A DNA stretch of 64,000 nt from Lachnospiraceae bacterium (GTDB lineage: Bacteria; Bacillota; Clostridia; Lachnospirales; Lachnospiraceae): positions 330,709 through 394,708 of the forward strand of contig CABJAV010000002.1 in assembly GCA_902363675.1 (NCBI GenBank), in the 5' to 3' direction. Shown piece by piece: positions 17,765 to 26,059 of this stretch (position 1 is the first letter of the stretch; each line of letters opens with the position of its first letter). The position numbers were made by a program, and so were the translations under genes. Under the pieces are notes generated by a model. That model was not told where the DNA came from and made no database searches. It saw only the letters and a list, made by a program, of their open reading frames with translations.

Positions 17765-19201
17765 ATGAGAGATTTAGAACAGAATACACTGACTGGAGCA
17801 GAAGAAACAAAACTTCAGTATGATTACATTGAAAAGGCAAAATCTTATATAAAAGAAAAAGAGGAACGGCTCGGACGTAAACTTACCTGTTGCGTGAAAA
17901 CGTTTGGCTGTCAGATGAACGCGAGAGATTCGGAAAAACTGGTTGGAATTCTTACGGATATCGGATATGTTGAGACAGAGGATGAGCATGCAGATTTTGT
18001 CATCTATAATACCTGTACGGTAAGGGAAAATGCCAATAACAAGGTCTATGGACGTCTTGGCTATTTATCCAATTACAAAAAGAAAAATCCGGAGATGATG
18101 ATCGCACTTTGTGGCTGTATGATGCAGGAGCCTACCGTTGTTGAGAAAATCCGAAAGTCTTATCGTTTTGTAAACCTTATTTTTGGAACACATAATATCT
18201 ATAAGTTTGCAGAATTGTTGTGCCGTAGCATGGAATCTAACTCCATGATTGTTGACATATGGAAAGATACGGACAAAATCGTAGAAGATTTACCAATCAA
18301 GCGTAAATTCTCGTTTAAATCCGGAGTCAACATTATGTTCGGATGTAATAATTTCTGTAGTTATTGTATTGTTCCGTATGTACGTGGACGTGAGCGCAGC
18401 CGTGAGCCAAAAGACATCATCCGCGAGATTGAAGGTCTGGTTGCAGACGGTGTGTGTGAAGTTATGCTTTTGGGACAGAACGTAAATTCTTATGGAAAGA
18501 ATCTGGATACACCGGTCACGTTTGCAGAATTACTGCGGGAAGTAAATAAGATTGAGGGATTAAAACGAATCCGTTTCATGACTTCACATCCGAAGGATTT
18601 GTCAGATGATTTGATTCTTGCGATGAAAGAGTGTGACAAAGTCTGCAAGCATATGCATCTGCCTTTACAGTCGGGAAGTTCACGTATTTTAAAAATCATG
18701 AATCGTCATTATGATAAGGAACAGTATCTGGAAATTGTCCGCAAACTTCGTGAAGCAATACCGGATATTGCTCTGACGACCGATATTATCGTCGGCTTTC
18801 CGGGAGAGACAGAAGAAGATTTTATGGAGACACTGGATGTTGTAAAACAGGTAGAGTATGACAGTGCATTTACTTTTATTTACTCCAAACGAACAGGAAC
18901 GCCTGCTGCAGCGATGGAGAATCAAGTGGATCCGGCAGAGGTGAAAGCACATTTTGATATGTTACTGAAGGAAGTGCAGGCAATCAGCACAAGAAAAGCA
19001 ATGGAACTGGAAGGAAAAACGGTCGAGGTTCTGGCAGAAGAACAAAATGAGCAAGATGCCTCTCTGATTACCGGACGTCTTTCTAATAATGCGGTTGTGC
19101 ATTTCCCAGGAGATACCAGTATGATTGGTAATCTGTATATGGTAAAACTTGTAGAATGCAAGGGATTTTATTATATTGGAGAAGTTGTAGCCGATGCATA
19201 G
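17765..19201 (+). CDS. miaB: tRNA-2-methylthio-N6-dimethylallyladenosine synthase
   Basis: This 478-residue radical SAM methylthiotransferase adds a methylthio group to i6A37 of tRNA. The N-terminal UPF0004 domain has KTFGCQMNARDSEK, NTCTVRENA and LCGCMMQE, supplying the three cysteines of the second cluster. The radical SAM triad is GCNNFCSYCIVPYVRGRERS. A TRAM domain ends the protein. ATG 17765 has GAGGA close upstream, and homologues begin near here; earlier in-frame codons overlap proA. It overlaps the next gene by eight bases. Confidence 0.94.
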   Translation: MRDLEQNTLTGAEETKLQYDYIEKAKSYIKEKEERLGRKLTCCVKTFGCQMNARDSEKLVGILTDIGYVETEDEHADFVIYNTCTVRENANNKVYGRLGYLSNYKKKNPEMMIALCGCMMQEPTVVEKIRKSYRFVNLIFGTHNIYKFAELLCRSMESNSMIVDIWKDTDKIVEDLPIKRKFSFKSGVNIMFGCNNFCSYCIVPYVRGRERSREPKDIIREIEGLVADGVCEVMLLGQNVNSYGKNLDTPVTFAELLREVNKIEGLKRIRFMTSHPKDLSDDLILAMKECDKVCKHMHLPLQSGSSRILKIMNRHYDKEQYLEIVRKLREAIPDIALTTDIIVGFPGETEEDFMETLDVVKQVEYDSAFTFIYSKRTGTPAAAMENQVDPAEVKAHFDMLLKEVQAISTRKAMELEGKTVEVLAEEQNEQDASLITGRLSNNAVVHFPGDTSMIGNLYMVKLVECKGFYYIGEVVADA

Positions 19202-19577
19202 AAAATTTGGCAGAAATGACGTCATTTTAATTGTATGTCTGATTTTACTGTGTCTTGTTGCCTACGGTGGCATACGTCTGTTTGGTGCAAAAAAAGGAAA
19301 CGAAGTTACCATTACAAAGGATGGACAAGTGTATGGAACCTATGCGCTCAATGAGAACCAGACGATAGAAATTACAGACAAGGACGGTAAGGTTACGAAC
19401 ACCCTGGTGATTGCGGATGGAAAGGCGGATATGAAGGATGCAGACTGTCCGGATCGCCTGTGTGTCAAGCAGAAGGCAATTTCCAGACAGAATGAGAATA
19501 TTGTCTGTCTGCCAAATAAAATTGTGGTCACAGTGACAGAATCTGATGCGAAGGGAGTGGATGGCTTTGCACAATAA
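19194..19577 (+). CDS. NusG domain II-containing membrane-anchored protein
   Basis: This 127-residue protein has one N-terminal transmembrane helix (about 9-29) and an outside beta domain of the NusG domain II (PF07009) type. Conserved cysteines are in KDADCPDRLCVKQKAI and ENIVCLPNKIVV. It is not the transcription factor NusG. Such proteins are typically encoded directly before a Gx transporter, as here. I recall the pair in Listeria-type extracellular electron transfer loci as EetA/EetB. Role here is unproven; its proximity to rnf/apbE fits extracytoplasmic redox. Confidence 0.82.
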   Translation: MHRKFGRNDVILIVCLILLCLVAYGGIRLFGAKKGNEVTITKDGQVYGTYALNENQTIEITDKDGKVTNTLVIADGKADMKDADCPDRLCVKQKAISRQNENIVCLPNKIVVTVTESDAKGVDGFAQ

Positions 19578-20079
19578 GAAAGACAATCGCATCCGCAAAA
19601 CTGCGTTTATGGGTCTTTTTCTGGCACTTGCCATGATCTGCAGCTATATCGAGACGCTGATTCCATTTTCAGTTGGAATCCCGGGCATAAAACTGGGGCT
19701 TGCCAATATTGTCGTTGTGCTTATGCTGTATTCTGTTGGAACAAAAGAAGCGTTGCTTGTTTCGTTGCTTCGCATTGTGCTGGTGGGAATATTGTTTGGA
19801 AATGCATTCAGTATTCTTTATTCATTAAGTGGCGGAATACTTAGTTTGCTTGTGATGTTTCTTATGAAAAAAACAGACAAATTCAGTTGTGTTTCGGTTA
19901 GTATCACAGGTGGAATCAGCCATAATATCGGGCAGATTATCGTTGCTGCATGGATTGTAAACAGCTACAATGTGTTCTTTTATGTGCCTGTACTTCTGTT
20001 TGCAGGTCTGGTGACAGGACTTTTGATTGGCGTGATTGCAAAAGAAGTGATTGTGCGATTAAAGAATATAACATTATAA
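19561..20079 (+). CDS. Gx transporter family membrane protein
   Basis: This 172-residue polytopic protein has about five or six hydrophobic segments, with the Gx_transp (PF07456) pattern: ALAMICSYIETLIPF, then GIPGIKLGLANIVVVLMLY. It is sometimes annotated as heptaprenyl diphosphate synthase component I from its usual gene context, but it has no prenyltransferase motif. It resembles S-components of ECF-type transporters in size and topology. AAGGGAG precedes ATG 19561; TTG 19567 is an alternative start. It overlaps the NusG-II gene by 17 bases, so they are coupled. Confidence 0.8.
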   Translation: MALHNKKDNRIRKTAFMGLFLALAMICSYIETLIPFSVGIPGIKLGLANIVVVLMLYSVGTKEALLVSLLRIVLVGILFGNAFSILYSLSGGILSLLVMFLMKKTDKFSCVSVSITGGISHNIGQIIVAAWIVNSYNVFFYVPVLLFAGLVTGLLIGVIAKEVIVRLKNITL

Positions 20080-20097
20080 GTATAAAAGAGGAAAATT

Positions 20098-20709
20098 ATG
20101 TACGCATACATAAAAGGTGAACTTGCTGAAATAAACACAGATCATATTGTTATCGAAGCGGGCGGAATCGGATATCAGGTGTTCATTTCATTACAGACGT
20201 TTGATTATCTGCCATCGGTTGGTGAGAATCTTAAAATATACACTTACTTATATCTGCGGGAAGATGCCATGATTCTGTATGGTTTTCTGACAAAAGATGA
20301 CCTGGAATTGTTCAAGCTTTTGATATCGGTCAGCGGAATTGGTCCAAAAGGAGGTCTGGCTATTTTATCGACGCTCGAAGCGGATGATTTGCGCTTTGCC
20401 ATTTTATCCGGAGATGCCAAGGCGATTTCAAAAGCACCGGGTGTGGGTGGAAAAACTGCGCAGCGTGTGATTCTGGAACTGAAGGACAAATTAAGCCTTG
20501 AAGATGCTTTTGAGGCAAAAACCGAACATGTACAGAAAAATGCGGCTGCTGCAGGTGGCAGTGTGAAAAATGATGCGGTTATGGCGCTTACTGCACTGGG
20601 CTATTCTTCGACGGAGAGTCTCAAAGCGGTTTCGGCGGTAGAGATTACAGAAGATATGGATGTGGAAGAAGTGCTCAAAGCAGCATTGAAGCATTTGTCG
20701 TTGTTTTAG
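20098..20709 (+). CDS. ruvA: Holliday junction branch migration protein RuvA
   Basis: This 203-residue protein binds four-way junctions and loads RuvB. The OB-fold N-domain begins MYAYIKGELAEI. Two helix-hairpin-helix motifs follow: LISVSGIGPKGGLAIL and ISKAPGVGGKTAQRVILELK. The C-terminal RuvB-binding domain starts near residue 155 (AVMALTALGYSS). It is followed by ruvB after 35 bases. Confidence 0.96.
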   Translation: MYAYIKGELAEINTDHIVIEAGGIGYQVFISLQTFDYLPSVGENLKIYTYLYLREDAMILYGFLTKDDLELFKLLISVSGIGPKGGLAILSTLEADDLRFAILSGDAKAISKAPGVGGKTAQRVILELKDKLSLEDAFEAKTEHVQKNAAAAGGSVKNDAVMALTALGYSSTESLKAVSAVEITEDMDVEEVLKAALKHLSLF

Positions 20710-20744
20710 ATCGTGATAGAAATTAGATGGGAAGATAGGTTGTT

Positions 20745-21743
20745 ATGGCAAAACGAGTGATTTCCACGCAGATGCAGGAAGAAGATATAAAGATTGAAAC
20801 TTCTCTTCGTCCGCAAACGCTGGAGGATTATATCGGACAGGAAAAAATCAAAGACAGTATGAAAGTCTATATTGATGCGGCAAAAGCACGTGGTGAAGCT
20901 TTGGACCATGTTCTGTTTTATGGACCGCCAGGACTTGGAAAAACAACGCTTGCAGGAATTATAGCCAACGAAATGGGATCGCATCTGAAAGTGACTTCCG
21001 GACCTGCAATTGCCAAACCGGGTGAGATGGCAGCGATTTTAAATAATCTTGCAGATGGGGATATTTTGTTTGTTGACGAGATCCATCGTTTGAACCGGCA
21101 GGTGGAAGAGGTGCTGTATCCGGCGATGGAAGACTATGCGATTGATGTAATGATTGGAAAAGGCGAATCGGCAAGATCTATCCGTCTTGATCTCCCGAAA
21201 TTTACACTGGTGGGTGCCACAACACGTGCAGGTATGTTGTCTGCACCGCTGCGTGACCGATTTGGTGTTGTCAGTCATATGGAGTACTATACGGTGGATG
21301 AACTGAAGACAATCATTTTGCAGTCGGCCCATGTGTTAAACGTTGAAATTGACGACAAAGGTGCATACGAACTTGCACGCAGATCCAGAGGAACCCCGCG
21401 ACTGGCGAACCGGTTGTTAAAACGTGTCAGGGATTTTGCGGAAGTCAAGTACGATGGCAGAATCACATATGAAGTTGCGGCATTTGCATTGGATTTGCTT
21501 GAGGTCGATAAGATGGGATTGGATCAGAACGACCGCAATATCATTCTTACCATTATCGATAAATTTGACGGAGGACCGGTCGGCCTGGATACGCTTGCAG
21601 CATCCATCGGCGAGGATTCCGGCACGATTGAGGATGTGTATGAACCGTATCTCGTGAAAAATAATTTTATTAACCGTACCCCAAAGGGAAGAGTCGCTAC
21701 GTCCTTTGCCTATGAGCATTTCGGACGGACGCAAAATGCGTGA
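20745..21743 (+). CDS. ruvB: Holliday junction DNA helicase RuvB
   Basis: This 332-residue AAA+ motor has Walker A at [13 protein letters not shown] (about residue 65), Walker B/DExH at [13 protein letters not shown], and sensor 1 at [20 protein letters not shown]. The C-terminal winged helix contains [12 protein letters not shown]. With RuvA it drives branch migration in recombination repair. It is the last gene of the proB-led operon; no hairpin terminator is seen after it, and a strong promoter for zapA starts seven bases later. Confidence 0.97.
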   Translation: MAKRVISTQMQEEDIKIETSLRPQTLEDYIGQEKIKDSMKVYIDAAKARGEALDHVLFYGPPGLGKTTLAGIIANEMGSHLKVTSGPAIAKPGEMAAILNNLADGDILFVDEIHRLNRQVEEVLYPAMEDYAIDVMIGKGESARSIRLDLPKFTLVGATTRAGMLSAPLRDRFGVVSHMEYYTVDELKTIILQSAHVLNVEIDDKGAYELARRSRGTPRLANRLLKRVRDFAEVKYDGRITYEVAAFALDLLEVDKMGLDQNDRNIILTIIDKFDGGPVGLDTLAASIGEDSGTIEDVYEPYLVKNNFINRTPKGRVATSFAYEHFGRTQNA

Positions 21744-21749
21744 TAGCGG

Positions 21750-21778
21750 TTGCATTTCCATGGGAGTAAGCTTATAAT
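21750..21778 (+). promoter_or_regulatory. Sigma-A promoter for zapA
   Basis: TTGCAT at 21750-21755 and a perfect TATAAT at 21773-21778 are spaced exactly 17 bases apart, 36 bases before the zapA start. Confidence 0.75.
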
Positions 21779-21813
21779 ACAAGAGTGATGTTCGGAAAAC
21801 GGGAGGAAAAAAG

Positions 21814-22272
21814 ATGGCAGCTAAGACGAGTGCAGAAGTAGTAATTGACGGAAAAGTATATACATTGAGCGGCTATGAAGGAGAGGAATATCTTCAGAAG
21901 GTGGCAGCTTATATCAACAATAAAATCAGCGAGTTCGATGGTATAGAAGATTACCGGCATATTCCTCTTAATATGAAAAATACATTGATTCAGTTGAATA
22001 TTGCAGATGATTATTTTAAAGCAAAAGCACAGGTCGAAAAATTAGAGCGTGATTTGGAGAACAAAGAGAAGGAACTTTATGATTTAAAGCATGATCTCAT
22101 TTCTAATCAGGTAAAAACAGAGAGTGCAGAGACTTCGGTCAAGGAGCTTGAAGCCAAAAACAAAGAGCTTCTTTTGAATAAAGCAAGACTTGAAGCAGCA
22201 CTGGAAGATAAGCTTCTGGATGGAAAAAAGGATAATCATGCCAAGGATTCATCCAAGAATAATCAAAAATAG
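21814..22272 (+). CDS. zapA: Cell division protein ZapA
   Basis: This 152-residue protein has an N-terminal ZapA globular domain with VVIDGKVYTLSGYEGEEYLQ and VAAYINNKI, then a long coiled coil (about 70-135) rich in K, E and L. ZapA crosslinks and stabilises FtsZ filaments at mid-cell. It is longer than B. subtilis ZapA (about 85 residues) because of the extended coiled coil and a charged tail (KDNHAKDSSKNNQK). It has its own promoter and terminator. Confidence 0.88.
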   Translation: MAAKTSAEVVIDGKVYTLSGYEGEEYLQKVAAYINNKISEFDGIEDYRHIPLNMKNTLIQLNIADDYFKAKAQVEKLERDLENKEKELYDLKHDLISNQVKTESAETSVKELEAKNKELLLNKARLEAALEDKLLDGKKDNHAKDSSKNNQK

Positions 22273-22284
22273 AACAAGCATATA

Positions 22285-22317
22285 GAACTGTCGTTGATGC
22301 GGCAGTTTTTCTTTTTT
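22285..22317 (+). terminator. Intrinsic terminator after zapA
   Basis: AACTGTCG and CGGCAGTT pair around a short loop (one G-U pair), followed by TTTTTCTTTTTT. Confidence 0.82.
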
Positions 22318-22359
22318 ACAGAATCATACCATATTTAAATAAAATTTAATAATGGTTTA

Positions 22360-24666
22360 ATGAATGAACGGGAAATTTATAGTATAATAAAGAACATGAG
22401 TGAAAAAATGACGCAGATGAATGATAGGAAAAATAATAATGTGAATACAGACAATAGAGAAAACGTGCGTGGATTCGAATTGCTTGCGCCGGCAGGATCT
22501 TTGGAGATTTTTAAGGCAGTTATTGCTGCAGGTGCAGATGCGGTATATGTTGGTGGTGATTTGTTTGGTGCCCGTGCATATGCGAACAATTTTTCGGAAG
22601 AAGAACTTCTTGAGGCAATTGATTATGCACATTTGTTTGGAAGAAAAGTATATTTGACAGTTAATACGCTTTTAAAGAATGCGGAACTTACCAGAAAACT
22701 TTATGATTATATTCTGCCTTTTTATCGGAGAGGACTCGATGCTGTGCTGGTGCAGGATATGGGAGTGCTTTCTTTTATCCGTGAATATTTTCCGGATCTT
22801 CCAATCCACACAAGTACGCAGATGACCATTACCGGCGTGGAAGGCGCTCGAATGCTGCAAAGTCTTGGGGCTGAGAGAATCGTGATGGCGCGTGAAGTTT
22901 CTTTATCGGAGATGAAAGAAATTTACGATCAGACAGGTGTAGAACTGGAAGCGTTTGTACATGGTGCGCTTTGTTACTGTTACTCGGGACAGTGCCTGTT
23001 TAGCAGTATGCTTGGCGGACGAAGCGGAAACAGAGGGCGGTGTGCGCAGCCCTGCCGTCTTGCATATTCCGTTTTGGATGAAAATCATAATACCTATGAA
23101 AAAGAAAGCTTTGTATTGAGCCTGAAAGACATGTGCGGTATTGAAGATTTGAATAAACTATGGGAAGCCGGTGTATACTCTCTTAAGATTGAAGGGCGTA
23201 TGAAGCAGGCACCGTATGCAGCCGGCATTGTTTCCTTTTATCGAAAATATATTGATCGTTTTCTGGCACAGAAGAAGAAAGAAAACGTTCCGGTTGAAAA
23301 GCAGGATATGCAGGATATTCTGGCATTAGGCAATCGATGCGGTTTTACGGATGCGTACTACAGCCGGCAGAACGGACCGGATATGGTTACTTTTGTGAAG
23401 CCAAGCTATGAAAAAACGAAACAGGGACTTCAGGAAAAGATTATAGAAACCTATGTGACCAATCCTAAAAAAGTTCCGGTAACAGGAGTCGTTTCGCTTT
23501 CGGTTGGAAAACCAGCCTCCTATGAACTGACGTATCATGGGGAGACTTTCCGTACAGAGGGCATGGGAGTGATGGAAGCACAAAAGAAGCCATTGAATGA
23601 GGCTGATGTTGCGCAGCGTATGGCAAAAACCGGGGATACATTTTTTGAAGTTACCGATTTGAAAGTGCATTTGGGAGAAAACGTATTTTTACCAAATGGC
23701 GCATTGAACCAGTTGCGAAGAGACGCTTTTTCCATGTTACAGGAGAAAATGTTAGAACCGTATTATCACTGCTCGGAAAAAACAATGGGAGATGAAAAGT
23801 CAAAAAACTTAAATGGACACAGAAATGTAGAAAATGAACCGACGATAGTTTGTCTGACCGAAAAAAGAGAACTTCTTTCTGTATTACTGAAAAAAGAATT
23901 TGTATCTGCAATTTATCTGGATTTTGCAGCCTATGGAAGAACGCATTTTATGGATGAACTTGCAGAGGATGTTGCAAAGATAAAGAAAGCAAAGAAACAG
24001 GCATTTTTTGCTATGCCGAGAATTTTCCGGAATGAGATTGCAGATTGGTTTGTGTCTCTTGCAAACGACTTACAGAATCTGCAGCTGGATGGCATTCTGG
24101 TTCGTGGTTACGAAGAACTGGCTTATTGCAGACAATATCTGCCGGAATGTAAAATGATTACGGATCAGAATGTATATACGTACAATGATCGGGCACAGCA
24201 ATTTTTCGCAGAGGCAGGTGTATGGGCGAATACCGTTCCAATTGAGCTGAATCGCGGTGAGATTATGCATCGTGATAATCAAAGAAGTGAAATGATTGTT
24301 TATGGATATTATCCGCTTATGACAAGTGCACAGTGCGTGCATAAAAATACGAAAGCCTGTGACAAATGTCCGACAATCACTTATTTAAAAGACCGTTATC
24401 AGGCACAGTTCCCGGTGAAAAATTATTGCAGTGCCTGCTACAATGTGGTGTATAATTCGCTTCCTGTGATGCTGTTTTCTAATATACGTGAACTGCAGAA
24501 AGCGGGACTTCGGACATTTCGCCTGGATTTCACAATGGAGTCCGAAAAGATGACAGGAAATGTAATGAATCTTCTGGAAGAGTTTTTATATGAAGATCGC
24601 AGACAGTATCCGGAACAGTGGAAGGAACATTATACCAACGGGCATTATAAAAGAGGAGTAGAGTAG
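22360..24666 (+). CDS. U32 family peptidase / RlhA-like protein
   Basis: This protein of up to 768 residues has the U32 core: ELLAPAGSLEIFKAVIAAGA, then FVHGALCYCYSGQCLFSSML and SGNRGRCAQPCRLAY, whose cysteines are typical of the family. A C-terminal segment has further cysteines (TKACDKCP and NYCSACYN). Relatives include RlhA, which hydroxylates a 23S rRNA cytidine, so an RNA-modification role is possible; protease activity is doubtful. The start is unsure: a TATAAT at 22383-22388 lies inside the longest frame and no start has a good Shine-Dalgarno, so ATG 22396 or GTG 22441 may be used. Confidence 0.82.
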   Translation: MNEREIYSIIKNMSEKMTQMNDRKNNNVNTDNRENVRGFELLAPAGSLEIFKAVIAAGADAVYVGGDLFGARAYANNFSEEELLEAIDYAHLFGRKVYLTVNTLLKNAELTRKLYDYILPFYRRGLDAVLVQDMGVLSFIREYFPDLPIHTSTQMTITGVEGARMLQSLGAERIVMAREVSLSEMKEIYDQTGVELEAFVHGALCYCYSGQCLFSSMLGGRSGNRGRCAQPCRLAYSVLDENHNTYEKESFVLSLKDMCGIEDLNKLWEAGVYSLKIEGRMKQAPYAAGIVSFYRKYIDRFLAQKKKENVPVEKQDMQDILALGNRCGFTDAYYSRQNGPDMVTFVKPSYEKTKQGLQEKIIETYVTNPKKVPVTGVVSLSVGKPASYELTYHGETFRTEGMGVMEAQKKPLNEADVAQRMAKTGDTFFEVTDLKVHLGENVFLPNGALNQLRRDAFSMLQEKMLEPYYHCSEKTMGDEKSKNLNGHRNVENEPTIVCLTEKRELLSVLLKKEFVSAIYLDFAAYGRTHFMDELAEDVAKIKKAKKQAFFAMPRIFRNEIADWFVSLANDLQNLQLDGILVRGYEELAYCRQYLPECKMITDQNVYTYNDRAQQFFAEAGVWANTVPIELNRGEIMHRDNQRSEMIVYGYYPLMTSAQCVHKNTKACDKCPTITYLKDRYQAQFPVKNYCSACYNVVYNSLPVMLFSNIRELQKAGLRTFRLDFTMESEKMTGNVMNLLEEFLYEDRRQYPEQWKEHYTNGHYKRGVE

Positions 24667-24667
24667 G

Positions 24668-26059
24668 ATGGTTCATTTAATTGTACAGGCATCGAAATAT
24701 ATTATGATCCTGTTGTTTATGATATACACCTATGAATGTTTTCATGTATTTCGTTTTAATGACGATGAAGAAAGGCAAAATCATATATACCATGTGCAAA
24801 GAATATTGCTTTTTACGATTCATTTTGATGCGTTTCTGGTTTTATATCTGACATCGGAAGATAAACAGATGATCGCATTCTATCTGATGCAGGTCGTGCT
24901 ATTGGGTGCAATCATTCTCTCGTATCATTTGTTTTACAAACATGCGTCGGAACTTGTGCTGAACAATATGTGTATGTTGATTTGCATTGGCTTTATCATA
25001 TTGACGAGATTGTCTTTTGAAAAAGCATTTCGACAGTTTATTTTTGTGGGAGCCGGATTTTTTATCGCTTTACTTATCCCGCTGATTTTACAGAATATGT
25101 CGGTTTTCCGAAAAATGACGTGGATCTATGCAGTGGTTGGAATCGGGGCACTGCTTGTCGTTGCGGTGGCAGGACAGACGAGCTATGGAGCAAAATTGTC
25201 ACTTTCGATTGGTGGAATCTCAATTCAGCCATCCGAATTTGTAAAGATACTGTTTGTTTTGTTTATTGCATCGATGCTGTATAAGAAACAGGATTTTCAT
25301 CAAGTGATGATCACAAGTGTCATTTCAGCATTTTTTGTGCTTGCGTTAGTGGCATCTAAGGATTTGGGTGGTGCATTATTGTACTTCTTTACTTATCTGG
25401 TGATGGTTTATGTTGCAACCCGCAAATTTACATACTTCGGTGCAGGAATCCTGGCAATGAGCCTTGCGGCGGTGATCGGATACAAAATCTTTTCACATGT
25501 GCAGACACGCGTGCTTGCGTGGTCAGATCCGCTTCGTGTAATTGATAATGAAGGTTATCAGATTTGTCAGTCGTTGTTTGCGATAGGAACAGGAGGGTGG
25601 TTTGGACTCGGACTCAATCAGGGAATGCCGAATAAGATTCCGGTAGTTTCGAAGGATTTTATTTTTGCAGCAATCTCAGAAGAAATGGGTGGTGTTTTTG
25701 CACTGTGCCTGATTATGGTATGTGTCAGCTGCTTTTTTATGATCATGAATGTGGCAATGAAGTTGCGGGATAATTTTTACCGGCTTGCGGCTGTCGGGCT
25801 TGGAACACTGTATGCGCTTCAGGTATTTCTGACAATCGGTGGAGTGATCAAATTTATTCCTTCGACTGGTGTGACACTTCCGCTGGTAAGTTATGGAGGA
25901 AGTTCCCTTCTTTCTACGTTGATTGTCTTTGGAATCATTCAGGGACTGTATATTATGCAGTTTGATGACCGGGTGCAAAAAAAGGAACAAAGGAAAAAAG
26001 GAGGCAGCACATATGGAAAAGCACAAAAACAAAAAGCAGCAAGTGCGCGTAAGAAATAA
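24668..26059 (+). CDS. FtsW/RodA/SpoVE family SEDS protein
   Basis: This 463-residue protein has about ten transmembrane segments. SEDS signatures are IQPSEFVKILFVLFIASML, GGALLYFFTYLVMVY and the C-terminal PSTGVTLPLVSYGGSSLLST. SEDS proteins polymerise lipid II into glycan strands with a class B PBP. The partner PBP gene starts inside the last 47 bases of this gene, a strong sign they work as a pair. The basic tail (KKEQRKKGGSTYGKAQKQK) is cytoplasmic. I cannot say whether it serves elongation, division or sporulation. Confidence 0.9.
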   Translation: MVHLIVQASKYIMILLFMIYTYECFHVFRFNDDEERQNHIYHVQRILLFTIHFDAFLVLYLTSEDKQMIAFYLMQVVLLGAIILSYHLFYKHASELVLNNMCMLICIGFIILTRLSFEKAFRQFIFVGAGFFIALLIPLILQNMSVFRKMTWIYAVVGIGALLVVAVAGQTSYGAKLSLSIGGISIQPSEFVKILFVLFIASMLYKKQDFHQVMITSVISAFFVLALVASKDLGGALLYFFTYLVMVYVATRKFTYFGAGILAMSLAAVIGYKIFSHVQTRVLAWSDPLRVIDNEGYQICQSLFAIGTGGWFGLGLNQGMPNKIPVVSKDFIFAAISEEMGGVFALCLIMVCVSCFFMIMNVAMKLRDNFYRLAAVGLGTLYALQVFLTIGGVIKFIPSTGVTLPLVSYGGSSLLSTLIVFGIIQGLYIMQFDDRVQKKEQRKKGGSTYGKAQKQKAASARKK

